This document shows, one piece after another, positions 19,281-27,313 of a DNA stretch of 64,000 bases; the stretch's first letter is position 1, and each line of letters begins with the position of its first letter. This DNA comes from Acinetobacter calcoaceticus DSM 30006 = CIP 81.8. Its GTDB lineage: Bacteria > Pseudomonadota > Gammaproteobacteria > Pseudomonadales > Moraxellaceae. The stretch covers positions 2,490,340 through 2,554,339 of the forward strand of contig NZ_KB849780.1 of assembly GCF_000368965.1 (NCBI RefSeq). The letters are read 5' to 3'. A program made the position numbers and the translations under genes. The notes under the pieces were generated by a model. It was not told the origin of the DNA, ran no database searches, and saw only the letters and a program-made list of their open reading frames with translations.

Positions 19281-20714
19281 TTAATCAAAAGTTTCTTGGC
19301 CTAGTTTTTTCATGCGCGGTTTATAAAACACATGATAGCTAACGCCTAAAACCACTAGCCATAATGGACTAACATATACCGCTTTTAAGGTATCTGGTTC
19401 TAATGCCAAAATCACTAAAGTGAACAAGAAAAATGCAATGACAACATACGCCATCAACACCCCACCCGGCATTTTAAAGGTCGATTTAGCATGTAACTCT
19501 GGACTCAACTTACGGTAACGTAAATAGCACGCCATGATCAGAAGCCATACGCTAATAAAGAGAATCACGCAGAGTGAACTTGCCAAAGTAAATGCTTCCA
19601 TCGTATTTGGAACAAAGTACTGCAACACTGCCCCGCCCATAATGAAAATACATGAGAAGATTAAACCATTTGAAGGTACAGCACGTTTTGATAAACGCCC
19701 CAATGCACTTGGTGCCTGACCATCTTTCGACAAACCGAACAGCATACGACTGGTTGAAAACACACCGCTGTTCATTGAAGACATCACTGAAGACAGCACC
19801 ACTAAGTTCATAATAATGGCAGAAACTGGAATACCTGCATTTAAGAATAACTCAACAAACGGGCTTTTATCTGCGCGAATGTGATCCCATGGTGTCACTG
19901 ACATCACCACAAAGAGTGCTAAGACATAAAATAGAATAATACGAATTGGAATCGCGTTAATCGCTTTCGGTAGATTTTTCTCTGGATCTTTAGTTTCAGC
20001 CGCTGTTGTACCAATCAATTCAACGCCAATAAAGGCAAACACGGCAATCTGGAAACCTGCCAAAAATCCGCTTACGCCTTTTGGAAATATGCCGCCATGC
20101 GACCACACATTACTTACACTCACAACCTCGCCATGTGGAGCTTGAAAATGAGTGAGGATCATGTAACCACCGACTCCAATCAGGCCAATAATGGCCAAAA
20201 TCTTAATGAGTGCAAACCAAAATTCAACTTCACCAAACAACTTCACCGTAAGAAGGTTAAGCCCTAAAACAAATAGTACACAGCCTGCACTAATCATAGC
20301 CTGTTGTATGGGAGAGAAACTGGCGCCTTCTGGTAACCAGAAACTTAAATAGTTAATGACGGCAGAAAGATCGGCAATACCCACTAACACCCAGCCTAAC
20401 CAATAGGTCCAGCCTATATAGTAGCCAGCCCCTGGGCCGATTAAGTCGTATGCCATATCAACAAATGATTTGTAATGTAAGTTGGCAAGCAGTAGTTCAC
20501 CCAATGCACGCATCAGAAAAAAGAACATGCCACCAATTAACATGTAAATCACGAGAATTGAAGGACCTGCGAGGGAGATTGTTTTGCCCGACCCCATAAA
20601 TAAGCCGGTTCCAATTGCGCCGCCAATTGCAATCATTTGTAGATGGCGATTATTTAATTTCCGTTGTAAATGATCAGGGGAATTTGCCTCATCTGAATGA
20701 TGAACCATTGTCAT
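19281..20714 (-). CDS. Amino-acid permease, CycA-like (D-Ala/D-Ser/Gly), copy 1
   Basis: 477 residues with about 12 membrane segments, AAT branch of the APC superfamily: NRHLQMIAIGGAIGTGLFMGSGKTISLAGPS and the consensus FIGVELIGTTAAETKDPEKNLPKAINAIPIRI. Overall it resembles CycA, which imports D-alanine, D-serine and glycine by proton symport; that fits the adjacent dadA/alr/ridA genes. It is a tandem duplicate of the gene at 21087-22526, nearly identical through the central and distal parts. It carries its own leader hairpin and terminator. Confidence 0.88.
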   Translation of the reverse strand: MTMVHHSDEANSPDHLQRKLNNRHLQMIAIGGAIGTGLFMGSGKTISLAGPSILVIYMLIGGMFFFLMRALGELLLANLHYKSFVDMAYDLIGPGAGYYIGWTYWLGWVLVGIADLSAVINYLSFWLPEGASFSPIQQAMISAGCVLFVLGLNLLTVKLFGEVEFWFALIKILAIIGLIGVGGYMILTHFQAPHGEVVSVSNVWSHGGIFPKGVSGFLAGFQIAVFAFIGVELIGTTAAETKDPEKNLPKAINAIPIRIILFYVLALFVVMSVTPWDHIRADKSPFVELFLNAGIPVSAIIMNLVVLSSVMSSMNSGVFSTSRMLFGLSKDGQAPSALGRLSKRAVPSNGLIFSCIFIMGGAVLQYFVPNTMEAFTLASSLCVILFISVWLLIMACYLRYRKLSPELHAKSTFKMPGGVLMAYVVIAFFLFTLVILALEPDTLKAVYVSPLWLVVLGVSYHVFYKPRMKKLGQETFD

Positions 20715-20748
20715 ATTAGAAGTCCTTTTTATATTTTGCTTAATTTAA

Positions 20749-20797
20749 ATCAGCAACCTATAGGGAGAAAAACGAACCGTATATCGTGGGTTGCTGA
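20749..20797 (-). ncRNA. Leader hairpin upstream of permease copy 1
   Basis: On the minus strand TCAGCAACC pairs with GGTTGCTGA around a loop containing ATACGGTTCG. The same structure with pair-preserving changes stands at 22561-22604 upstream of copy 2. It lies 35-83 bp before the start codon, so a 5'UTR regulatory element is likely. The class is not recognised. Confidence 0.5.
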
Positions 20798-20879
20798 GTC
20801 TATACATCAGGACAAGATGTTCAAGTATATTTTTTCCTTAATTGATATATCGTTTGTCCAGATTTTTTTTAAGTCACAT

Positions 20880-20927
20880 TATTTATGTACTGCCTTCACG
20901 GCAATTTTAATTAATCAATCTGGGTGC
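20880..20927 (-). pseudogene. Decayed 3' end of a second ridA
   Basis: About 48 bp align with the 3' end of the intact ridA (22689-22735), including the block CTGCC-T/G-TCACGGCAATTT, but with a disrupted frame. Together with the duplicated permease this shows that the ancestral duplication unit contained permease plus the end of ridA. Confidence 0.75.
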
Positions 20928-21048
20928 TCCAGATTAGCCGAAGTGTAGCATGCGATAATGCTATATGTACTTTTCCAATACCCCGAAAATCGCACTATTG
21001 ACTCAAAAATAAACAATATTATTCCGATAAAAAACCGAATAAAAATAA

Positions 21049-21078
21049 AAAAAGCCAATCATAATTGATTGGCTTTTT
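21049..21078. terminator. Terminator after permease copy 2
   Basis: AAAGCCAATCA...TGATTGGCTTTTT stem with T-run on the minus strand and A-run on the other side; a duplicate of the one at 19235-19266. Confidence 0.85.
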
Positions 21079-21086
21079 ATTAAAAC

Positions 21087-22526
21087 TTAATGATCATTGA
21101 CGAGTTCACGTCCTAGTTTTTTCATGCGTGGTTTATAGAGCACATGATAAGTGACGCCTAAAATAACCAACCATACTGGACTGACATATAGTGCTTTTAA
21201 AGTATCTGGCTCTAATGCCAAGATCACCAAAGTGAAAAGCATAAATGCCAGAACTATATAGCTCATCCAAACACCGCCCGGCATTTTAAAAGTTGATTTT
21301 TCATGTAACTCTGGACGTAATTTACGATAGCGTAAATAGCACACCATGATGAGACTCCACACACTAATGAATAGAATCACACAGAGTGAACTTGCCAAAG
21401 TAAATGCTTCCATTGTGTTTGGAACAAAGTACTGAAGTACCGCTCCACCCATAATGAAAATACATGAGAAAATCAAACCATTTGAAGGTACGGCACGTTT
21501 TGATAAACGGCCAAATGCGCCCGGTGCCTGACCATCTTTCGATAAACCGAATAGCATACGACTGGTTGAAAACACACCGCTATTCATTGAAGACATCACC
21601 GACGACAGCACCACCAAGTTCATGATGATTGCAGAAACCGGAATACCCGCATTTAAGAATAACTCAACAAACGGGCTTTTATCTGCGCGAATGTGATCCC
21701 ACGGTGTTACTGACATCACAATAAACAGTGCCAATACATAGAACAAAATAATACGTATCGGAATCGCGTTAATTGCCTTCGGTAAATTCTTCTCTGGATC
21801 TTTAGTTTCAGCAGCCGTTGTACCTACAAGTTCAACCCCGACAAAAGCAAACACGGCAATCTGGAAACCAGCCAAGAAGCCTTCAGTACCTTTCGGGAAT
21901 AAACCACCATGCGACCAAACATTACTCATGCTTGCTACAGCACCTTGAGGAGCTTGGAAATGGCTGAAAATCATGTAACCACCCACGCCAATTAGACCAA
22001 TAATCGCCAAAATCTTGATAAGTGCAAACCAGAATTCGATTTCACCAAACAAACGTACTGTCAGTAGGTTAAGACCCATCACAAACAATACACAGCCAGC
22101 GCTAATCATGGCTTGTTGTGTTGGAGAAAAGCTCGCGCCATCGGGCAGCCAGAAACCTAAATAGTTGATGACCGCTGAAAGGTCCGCAATACCCACCAGC
22201 ACCCAACCTAACCAATAGGTCCAGCCCAAATAATAACCAGCCCAAGGACCAATCAAGTCATGAGCCATATCAACAAAAGATTTGTAATGCAGATTTGCAA
22301 GGAGCAACTCGCCCATTGCACGCATTAAGAAAAAGAACATTCCTCCAATGATCATATAGATCAAAAGGATTGAAGGACCTGCGAGGGAGATAGTTTTACC
22401 CGAGCCCATAAATAGGCCGGTTCCAATCGCACCGCCAATTGCAATCAGTTGTAAATGACGGTTAGACAGTTTTCGTTGCAGATGATCAGGAGAATTTTCT
22501 GTATCTGAATGACGAGCCGTTGTCAT
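21087..22526 (-). CDS. Amino-acid permease, CycA-like (D-Ala/D-Ser/Gly), copy 2
   Basis: 479 residues, same topology and motifs as copy 1, with substitutions concentrated at the N terminus, the loop after TM5-6 (SHFQAPQGAVASMSNVWSHGGLFPKGTEG) and the C-terminal tail. It follows ridA in the dad operon direction (ridA ends 163 bp upstream of the permease start, with a leader hairpin between them). Inferred import of D-alanine or glycine for DadA/Alr. Two copies may differ in substrate range or expression. Confidence 0.88.
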   Translation of the reverse strand: MTTARHSDTENSPDHLQRKLSNRHLQLIAIGGAIGTGLFMGSGKTISLAGPSILLIYMIIGGMFFFLMRAMGELLLANLHYKSFVDMAHDLIGPWAGYYLGWTYWLGWVLVGIADLSAVINYLGFWLPDGASFSPTQQAMISAGCVLFVMGLNLLTVRLFGEIEFWFALIKILAIIGLIGVGGYMIFSHFQAPQGAVASMSNVWSHGGLFPKGTEGFLAGFQIAVFAFVGVELVGTTAAETKDPEKNLPKAINAIPIRIILFYVLALFIVMSVTPWDHIRADKSPFVELFLNAGIPVSAIIMNLVVLSSVMSSMNSGVFSTSRMLFGLSKDGQAPGAFGRLSKRAVPSNGLIFSCIFIMGGAVLQYFVPNTMEAFTLASSLCVILFISVWSLIMVCYLRYRKLRPELHEKSTFKMPGGVWMSYIVLAFMLFTLVILALEPDTLKALYVSPVWLVILGVTYHVLYKPRMKKLGRELVNDH

Positions 22527-22560
22527 ATTAAAATTCCTTTTTGAATTCCTTTGTTAAGAT

Positions 22561-22604
22561 CAGCAACCTATGGCGAAAATCGAACCGTATGCCACAGGTC
22601 ACTG
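22561..22604 (-). ncRNA. Leader hairpin upstream of permease copy 2
   Basis: Minus-strand stem of 14 pairs, CAGTGACCTGTGGC with GCCATAGGTTGCTG (four G-U pairs), enclosing the same ATACGGTTCG loop as at 20749-20797. Relative to copy 1, the fourth and fifth pairs changed C-G to U-G and A-U to G-U, so pairing is kept. Confidence 0.5.
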
Positions 22605-22688
22605 AATCTGTTCACCAAAAAATGACTGGTTAAACCGTATCTATCTTCCTTCTGTTAGATACATCATCATTTTTGGAGTAAAAACGAA

Positions 22689-23048
22689 TTACTTTTGTGC
22701 TGCCGTCACGGCAATTTCAATGAGCCAGTCTGGATTAACCAAATCGGCCTGAATTGTGGCACGCGATGGAGCAACACACCCTTTTAACCAATCAACCCAA
22801 ATTGCATTTACGGTTGAAAAGTCAGAAAGATTTTTCAAATAGAGCTGTGCAGAGAGCAAGCGAGATTTGTCGGTATCGGCAAGCGCCAAAAGTTCATCAA
22901 TCGTTGCAAGAATTTCACGAGTTTGACCTGCCACATCTTGCTCGGTATTTTTAGGTACCTGACCTGACAAATAAACCACTTTGTTAAAAACAGTCACAGC
23001 GCTCATGACTTCATTGGTTTTGATCTTTTGTATATCTGAATTCGACAT
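22689..23048 (-). CDS. RidA-family enamine/imine deaminase
   Basis: 119 residues from ATG 23048, preceded by AAGGAAATCCG; an upstream in-frame start at 23099 would overlap alr and is unlikely. The family signature is VVYLSGQVPKN, LAQLYLKNLSDF and the Arg-containing end SRATIQADLVNPDWLIEIAVTA. It hydrolyses reactive 2-aminoacrylate-type intermediates formed during PLP-dependent serine/alanine metabolism. It lies 10 bp after the alanine racemase, inside the dad operon. Confidence 0.9.
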   Translation of the reverse strand: MSNSDIQKIKTNEVMSAVTVFNKVVYLSGQVPKNTEQDVAGQTREILATIDELLALADTDKSRLLSAQLYLKNLSDFSTVNAIWVDWLKGCVAPSRATIQADLVNPDWLIEIAVTAAQK

Positions 23049-23058
23049 TCGGATTTCC

Positions 23059-24162
23059 TTATACCTGATTAATAAATTGAACACGGGCGGTGACAGCACA
23101 CATCAGTTCATACCCCACCGTACCGGATGAAACTGCGACATCGTCAATAGGCAAAATAACGCCTGTACTTGATTGGCCCCAGAGCACCACTTCGCTGCCG
23201 ACTTTGGCACTATCAATGCCAGTTAAGTCGACTGCCAACATATCCATGCTGACGCGGCCGATTGTACGAGTGCGTACAGAGTCCACTAAAACTGGAGTAC
23301 CTGTCGGTGAAATTCGCTGATAACCATCGGCATAGCCACAAGCGACAATCCCAATCGTCATTGCTTGCTCTGCGACAAAGTTTGAGCCATAACCTACGCT
23401 TTCATTCGCATTTAAATGCTGAACGGAAATAATTTCACTGCGTAAACTCATGGTGGGTTGTAAACCCCAATCGGCAATACTATGCGTTGGATAGTCTGGC
23501 GAGCTGCCATAGAGCATGATGCCGCTACGTGCATAATCTGATTTGAGCTGGTCTTGATAACGCAGAATAGCTGCACTATTACTTACCGATCTTTCACCCG
23601 GTAAATCTTTAATAATGTCTTCAAAGGCAGTAATTTGATAATCAATACCCTGCTGACCGAAACGATCGCCATCCGCATCTGAAAAATGCATCATGTGCGT
23701 AATCTTGGAGACGTTTGCTAAATTATTTAAACGTTCCCATGCCTGAACATAGTGCTGTGGTTTAAAACCAAGACGGTTCATGCCACTGTTCATTTTTAGG
23801 CAAACATCAAATTTTGCTGGATAGGGATGCTTTTGAACCCACTCAATTTGCTCTTCACTGTGAATGGTGAAACTAAGCTGATACTTCACACAATCAAATA
23901 AGTCTTGAGGAGAAAAAATCCCTTCGAGCAACAGAATTGGACCTGTCCAACCTAAAGCACGAATTCGTTTTGCTTCATCAAGATCAAGCAACGCAAAGCC
24001 ATCTGCTGCTTTAAACGCTTCATAGACACGTTCAATTCCATGTCCATAAGCATTGGCTTTTACAACGGCAAAGACCTTACTGTTTGGCATAGCCTTGCGT
24101 ACCACCGCCAAGTTGTTTTGTAAGGCTTGACGGTGGATGACTGCGGTAATAGGACGAGGCAT
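23059..24162 (-). CDS. dadX: Alanine racemase, catabolic (DadX type)
   Basis: 367 residues. The PLP lysine is Lys35 in VFAVVKANAYGHG. The C-terminal catalytic tyrosine region is SVGYGSNFVA and the substrate/PLP phosphate segment SNSAAILRYQDQLKSDYARSGIMLYGSSP. It interconverts L- and D-alanine so that DadA can oxidise D-alanine. Position directly behind dadA and before ridA marks it as the catabolic isozyme rather than the cell-wall one. Confidence 0.93.
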   Translation of the reverse strand: MPRPITAVIHRQALQNNLAVVRKAMPNSKVFAVVKANAYGHGIERVYEAFKAADGFALLDLDEAKRIRALGWTGPILLLEGIFSPQDLFDCVKYQLSFTIHSEEQIEWVQKHPYPAKFDVCLKMNSGMNRLGFKPQHYVQAWERLNNLANVSKITHMMHFSDADGDRFGQQGIDYQITAFEDIIKDLPGERSVSNSAAILRYQDQLKSDYARSGIMLYGSSPDYPTHSIADWGLQPTMSLRSEIISVQHLNANESVGYGSNFVAEQAMTIGIVACGYADGYQRISPTGTPVLVDSVRTRTIGRVSMDMLAVDLTGIDSAKVGSEVVLWGQSSTGVILPIDDVAVSSGTVGYELMCAVTARVQFINQV

Positions 24163-24182
24163 GATTAATTTCCTAACGTCCG

Positions 24183-25448
24183 TTATGCAGCATGCGCATG
24201 AGAATAGCGCTGAATTGAAAGACCATCTGTACTGATTTCAGTCTTATGATTCAATACGATGTCGCTGATTAATTTTCCTGAACCACACGCCATTGTCCAA
24301 CCTAAAGTACCGTGGCCTGTATTCAAGAACAGATTTTTAAAGCGAGTCGCACCAATAATTGGGGTACTGTCTGGCGTCATTGGACGTAAACCGGTCCAGA
24401 AAGATGCCTGTGCCATATCACCGCCCGGGAACAAGTCCTGAGTCACCATTTGCAAGGTTGCACGGCGGTCTTCGTTCAGACCTAAGTTAAAGCCACTTAA
24501 CTCAGCCATTCCACCTACACGAATACGTTGGTCAAAACGGGTAATCGCAATTTTGTAGGTTTCATCAAGCACCGTAGATTGCGGAGCAAAAGCAGGGTCA
24601 ATAATTGGAATCGTTAACGAGTAACCTTTCACAGGATATACAGGTAACTGTAGATCGAGTGGTTTCAAGAAATCACGTGAATAACTACCAAACGCTAAAA
24701 CATAACGATCTGCGGTTAAGACTTTGCCATTGACCTGAACGCCCTTAATTTCATCGCCTTCAACAATCAATTTTTCTACGTTCTGGTTGAACTGGAAGTT
24801 AACCCCCAGCTCTTTAGCAATTTGAGCTAAAGCATTAGTAAATAAATAACAGTCGCCTGTCTCATCATTTGGTAAATGCAAACCGCCAATAAGTTTATCT
24901 TGCGTATTTGCTAAAGCTGGCTCTACACGACCAAGCTCATTGCCATTTAATAATTCGTAACTTACGCCACACTCTTGTAGAACGCTAATGTCGCGTTGAA
25001 CCGCTTCCATTTGCGCTTCTTTACGGAATAACTGCAAAGTGCCTTTCGCACGGTTTTCGTAGTTAATACCTGTATCTTTTCTTAATTCACGTAAGCAGTC
25101 ACGGCTGTATTCAGCCACACGCATCATACGTTCTTTGTTAACAGCATAACTTTGTGGATTACAGTTTTTCAGCATTTGCGCCATCCACTGTAACTGCCAC
25201 ATGCTGCCATCTAAATTAATAGCAAGCGGTGCGTGGTGTTGGAACATCCACTTCACAGCTTTAAAAGGAATTCCTGGTGCTGCCCAAGGGGTTGAATACC
25301 CTGGCGAAATTTGACCTGCATTACCAAAACTTGTTTCTTCAGCAGGACCTGACTGACGATCAAGAACAGTGACCTCAGCTCCTTGTTGAGCTAGATAATA
25401 GGCACTTGCCACTCCGATAACGCCGCTACCTAATACAATTACGCGCAT
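24183..25448 (-). CDS. dadA: D-amino acid dehydrogenase small subunit
   Basis: 421 residues from ATG 25448, with GAGGGAATAGAA just upstream (a start at 25466 would lie inside the leader). FAD-binding Rossmann motif [30 protein letters not shown] at the N terminus; [24 protein letters not shown] and the C-terminal [19 protein letters not shown] complete the DadA pattern. It oxidises D-alanine and other D-amino acids to 2-oxoacids, feeding the respiratory chain. First gene of the operon, divergent from the Lrp-type regulator. Confidence 0.95.
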   Translation of the reverse strand: MRVIVLGSGVIGVASAYYLAQQGAEVTVLDRQSGPAEETSFGNAGQISPGYSTPWAAPGIPFKAVKWMFQHHAPLAINLDGSMWQLQWMAQMLKNCNPQSYAVNKERMMRVAEYSRDCLRELRKDTGINYENRAKGTLQLFRKEAQMEAVQRDISVLQECGVSYELLNGNELGRVEPALANTQDKLIGGLHLPNDETGDCYLFTNALAQIAKELGVNFQFNQNVEKLIVEGDEIKGVQVNGKVLTADRYVLAFGSYSRDFLKPLDLQLPVYPVKGYSLTIPIIDPAFAPQSTVLDETYKIAITRFDQRIRVGGMAELSGFNLGLNEDRRATLQMVTQDLFPGGDMAQASFWTGLRPMTPDSTPIIGATRFKNLFLNTGHGTLGWTMACGSGKLISDIVLNHKTEISTDGLSIQRYSHAHAA

Positions 25449-25584
25449 TTCTATTCCCTCACGCACACCAGTTTATTTAACTAGTATATTTCTGCTTAAA
25501 TAGTTTATTTCACTGTTTTTCAGGCTATAATCTAGGTAAATATATGTATTTCTCGTGAGAATTTAAAAAAAAGAGGAAATATCT

Positions 25585-26052
25585 ATGCGCCCCCTAGATC
25601 GTATAGATCGCATGATTCTGGATATTTTGCAGCGTGAAGGACGAATTGCGATCAGTGAGTTGGCATCGAGAGTCAACTTGTCGACCACCCCCTGTTCAGA
25701 GCGTGTCAAACGACTTGAACGCGATGGCATCATCATGGGTTACTTCGCACGGCTAAACCCAGCCTATGTGGACCGTAATCTGCTCGTTTTTTTAGAAATT
25801 AAGTTATCTGCCAAATCAGGCGATGTATTTGATCAGGTTGCCAGAGACTTAGTCGAGATTCCTGAAGTACTCGAATGTCATCTCATTTCAGGTGAGTTTG
25901 ACTATCTTGTAAAAGCCCGATTAAAAGAAATGAGTGCCTACCGCCGCTTGTTAGGAGATCTGTTAAAGAAACTCCCCGCTTCGGCATCTTCACATAGTTA
26001 TGTGGTGATGGAAGAAGTCAAAGAAACTCTATATCTAGATGTGAGTAAGTAA
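25585..26052 (+). CDS. dadR: Lrp/AsnC-family regulator of the dad operon
   Basis: 155 residues: N-terminal helix-turn-helix (DRIDRMILDILQREGRIAISELASRVNLSTTPCSERVKRLERDG) and a C-terminal RAM ligand domain (ECHLISGEFDYLVKAR). It is preceded by AAGAGGAAATATCT. It is 136 bp from the dadA start and divergent, like bkdR/dadR-type Lrp regulators that sense alanine. The AT-rich spacer with TATATTTCTGCTTAAATA-like tracts is suited to Lrp binding. Confidence 0.88.
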   Translation: MRPLDRIDRMILDILQREGRIAISELASRVNLSTTPCSERVKRLERDGIIMGYFARLNPAYVDRNLLVFLEIKLSAKSGDVFDQVARDLVEIPEVLECHLISGEFDYLVKARLKEMSAYRRLLGDLLKKLPASASSHSYVVMEEVKETLYLDVSK

Positions 26053-26093
26053 AGCGAGGCCACTATTGAACTCGCTTTACCCACATTTTAAAA

Positions 26094-27239
26094 TTAGAAA
26101 TATTTTAAAATCGAAATATGTTTATTTTGATGTTTGAATTTCGAGAACCACTTAACTGCCGGATAAAGTGCAAAAGACAACACAATCGTGATTAACCATA
26201 GCATCCATACATGGTCGACCGACAAATAATTTCCATGGTTGACGCCCCACATATTCACTGCAAACACATACATCAGTTTCAACACATATAAATGCAGTAA
26301 ATAAAAGAACATAGGCACTGAGCCAAACACCACCAATGGTTTTAAAAATGAATATTGCTGCATACGTTCAAAAGCAATCAGCACAATTAAACCGATTCCA
26401 ACATTCAGCAAAATAAATAATAAAGACGGTGGATACTTGGTAAGGTTAAAAAAGCTCATTAACGTCAGTTGTAATGACTCAAAATGCTGCCACGGCTGGT
26501 CACCATAGATATTGATAAAACGCAGTAAAACGAATAATCCAATACTAGCCAGACCGATACTCAATAAATAGCGGCTTCTTTGTTTTGAAGTATATTTTGA
26601 ACTAAAGAATTGGCCTAAAACATAACCCAGCAAAATAACACCAATCCAAGGCAAAACAGGATAGCTTGTTCTGAGCTTTATACCTGCAAACTCAATCCAG
26701 CCACGCTCGTGTAAAACGAACCATATATTCTGTAAAAAAACATTTGTAAAATGCACAGAATCTAATAAGTTATGCCCAAAAATAATCACTAAAGCCGCGC
26801 CAGTAAGAACAGGCAACGGTAAACTCACGCAGCAAGCCAAAACCACCATGCTAATCCCAATCGCCCATATCACCTGCAAATAAATAACATCTGGTGGAAA
26901 AGTTGCTGTCCAAGCAAAGTTCACCAATGTCAGCTCTAACACAATTAAAAATAGACCACGCTTCAATAAAAATGCACAGGTTTGCTGTAAATCCTGCTTT
27001 TTTGAATGAAATAAAAAAGCCGAAATACCTGTTAAAAGAACAAAAACCGGAGCACAAATATGTGCCAATAACCGACTACCAAATAATGCAGGTTCAGTCG
27101 CTGTTACATCCATTGGATCTATGACCTGCTTATGCAAATAGAAAGTTTCTCTTACATGGTCGAGCAACATAATCAAGATGACCAAACCACGTAAGGCATC
27201 AATCGACTGTAAACGCTCAATATTTTTTTCTAAAGACAT
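26094..27239 (-). CDS. DUF1624/HGSNAT-like membrane acyltransferase
   Basis: 381 residues from ATG 27239 (a TTG at 27251 gives four more). About ten hydrophobic segments. The opening RLQSIDALRGLVILIMLLDHVRETFYLH, with Asp-Ala-Leu-Arg-Gly and a conserved His, is the mark of the heparan-alpha-glucosaminide N-acetyltransferase/DUF1624 family. The function in bacteria is unclear: transfer of acetyl groups across the inner membrane to a glycan is the family idea. It is divergent from the TonB receptor with only 74 bp between them, so shared control is possible. Confidence 0.8.
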   Translation of the reverse strand: MSLEKNIERLQSIDALRGLVILIMLLDHVRETFYLHKQVIDPMDVTATEPALFGSRLLAHICAPVFVLLTGISAFLFHSKKQDLQQTCAFLLKRGLFLIVLELTLVNFAWTATFPPDVIYLQVIWAIGISMVVLACCVSLPLPVLTGAALVIIFGHNLLDSVHFTNVFLQNIWFVLHERGWIEFAGIKLRTSYPVLPWIGVILLGYVLGQFFSSKYTSKQRSRYLLSIGLASIGLFVLLRFINIYGDQPWQHFESLQLTLMSFFNLTKYPPSLLFILLNVGIGLIVLIAFERMQQYSFLKPLVVFGSVPMFFYLLHLYVLKLMYVFAVNMWGVNHGNYLSVDHVWMLWLITIVLSFALYPAVKWFSKFKHQNKHISILKYF

Positions 27240-27257
27240 AGCGATAATCAATAAAAT

Positions 27258-27281
27258 AATGTAACGTTATACTATTACATT
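27258..27281. promoter_or_regulatory. Inverted repeat between acyltransferase and TonB receptor
   Basis: AATGTAA-N10-TTACATT, centred between the two divergent start codons. It is a possible operator for one or both genes. It does not resemble a canonical 19-bp Fur box closely; the neighbouring GATAAT tract is only a weak Fur-like hexamer. Confidence 0.4.
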
Positions 27282-27313
27282 TAATCCCTTTTGTCTTTCA
27301 TGGCTGCTCATTT

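Noticed and set aside
20749..20797. Glycine riboswitch considered for the permease leaders
   Set aside because: The conserved glycine-aptamer segments and tandem kink-turn are absent; only a single hairpin with a different loop is present.
27240..27313. Fur box upstream of the TonB receptor
   Set aside because: Only one GATAAT hexamer is clear; the 19-bp consensus is not met, so it is not listed as a Fur site.
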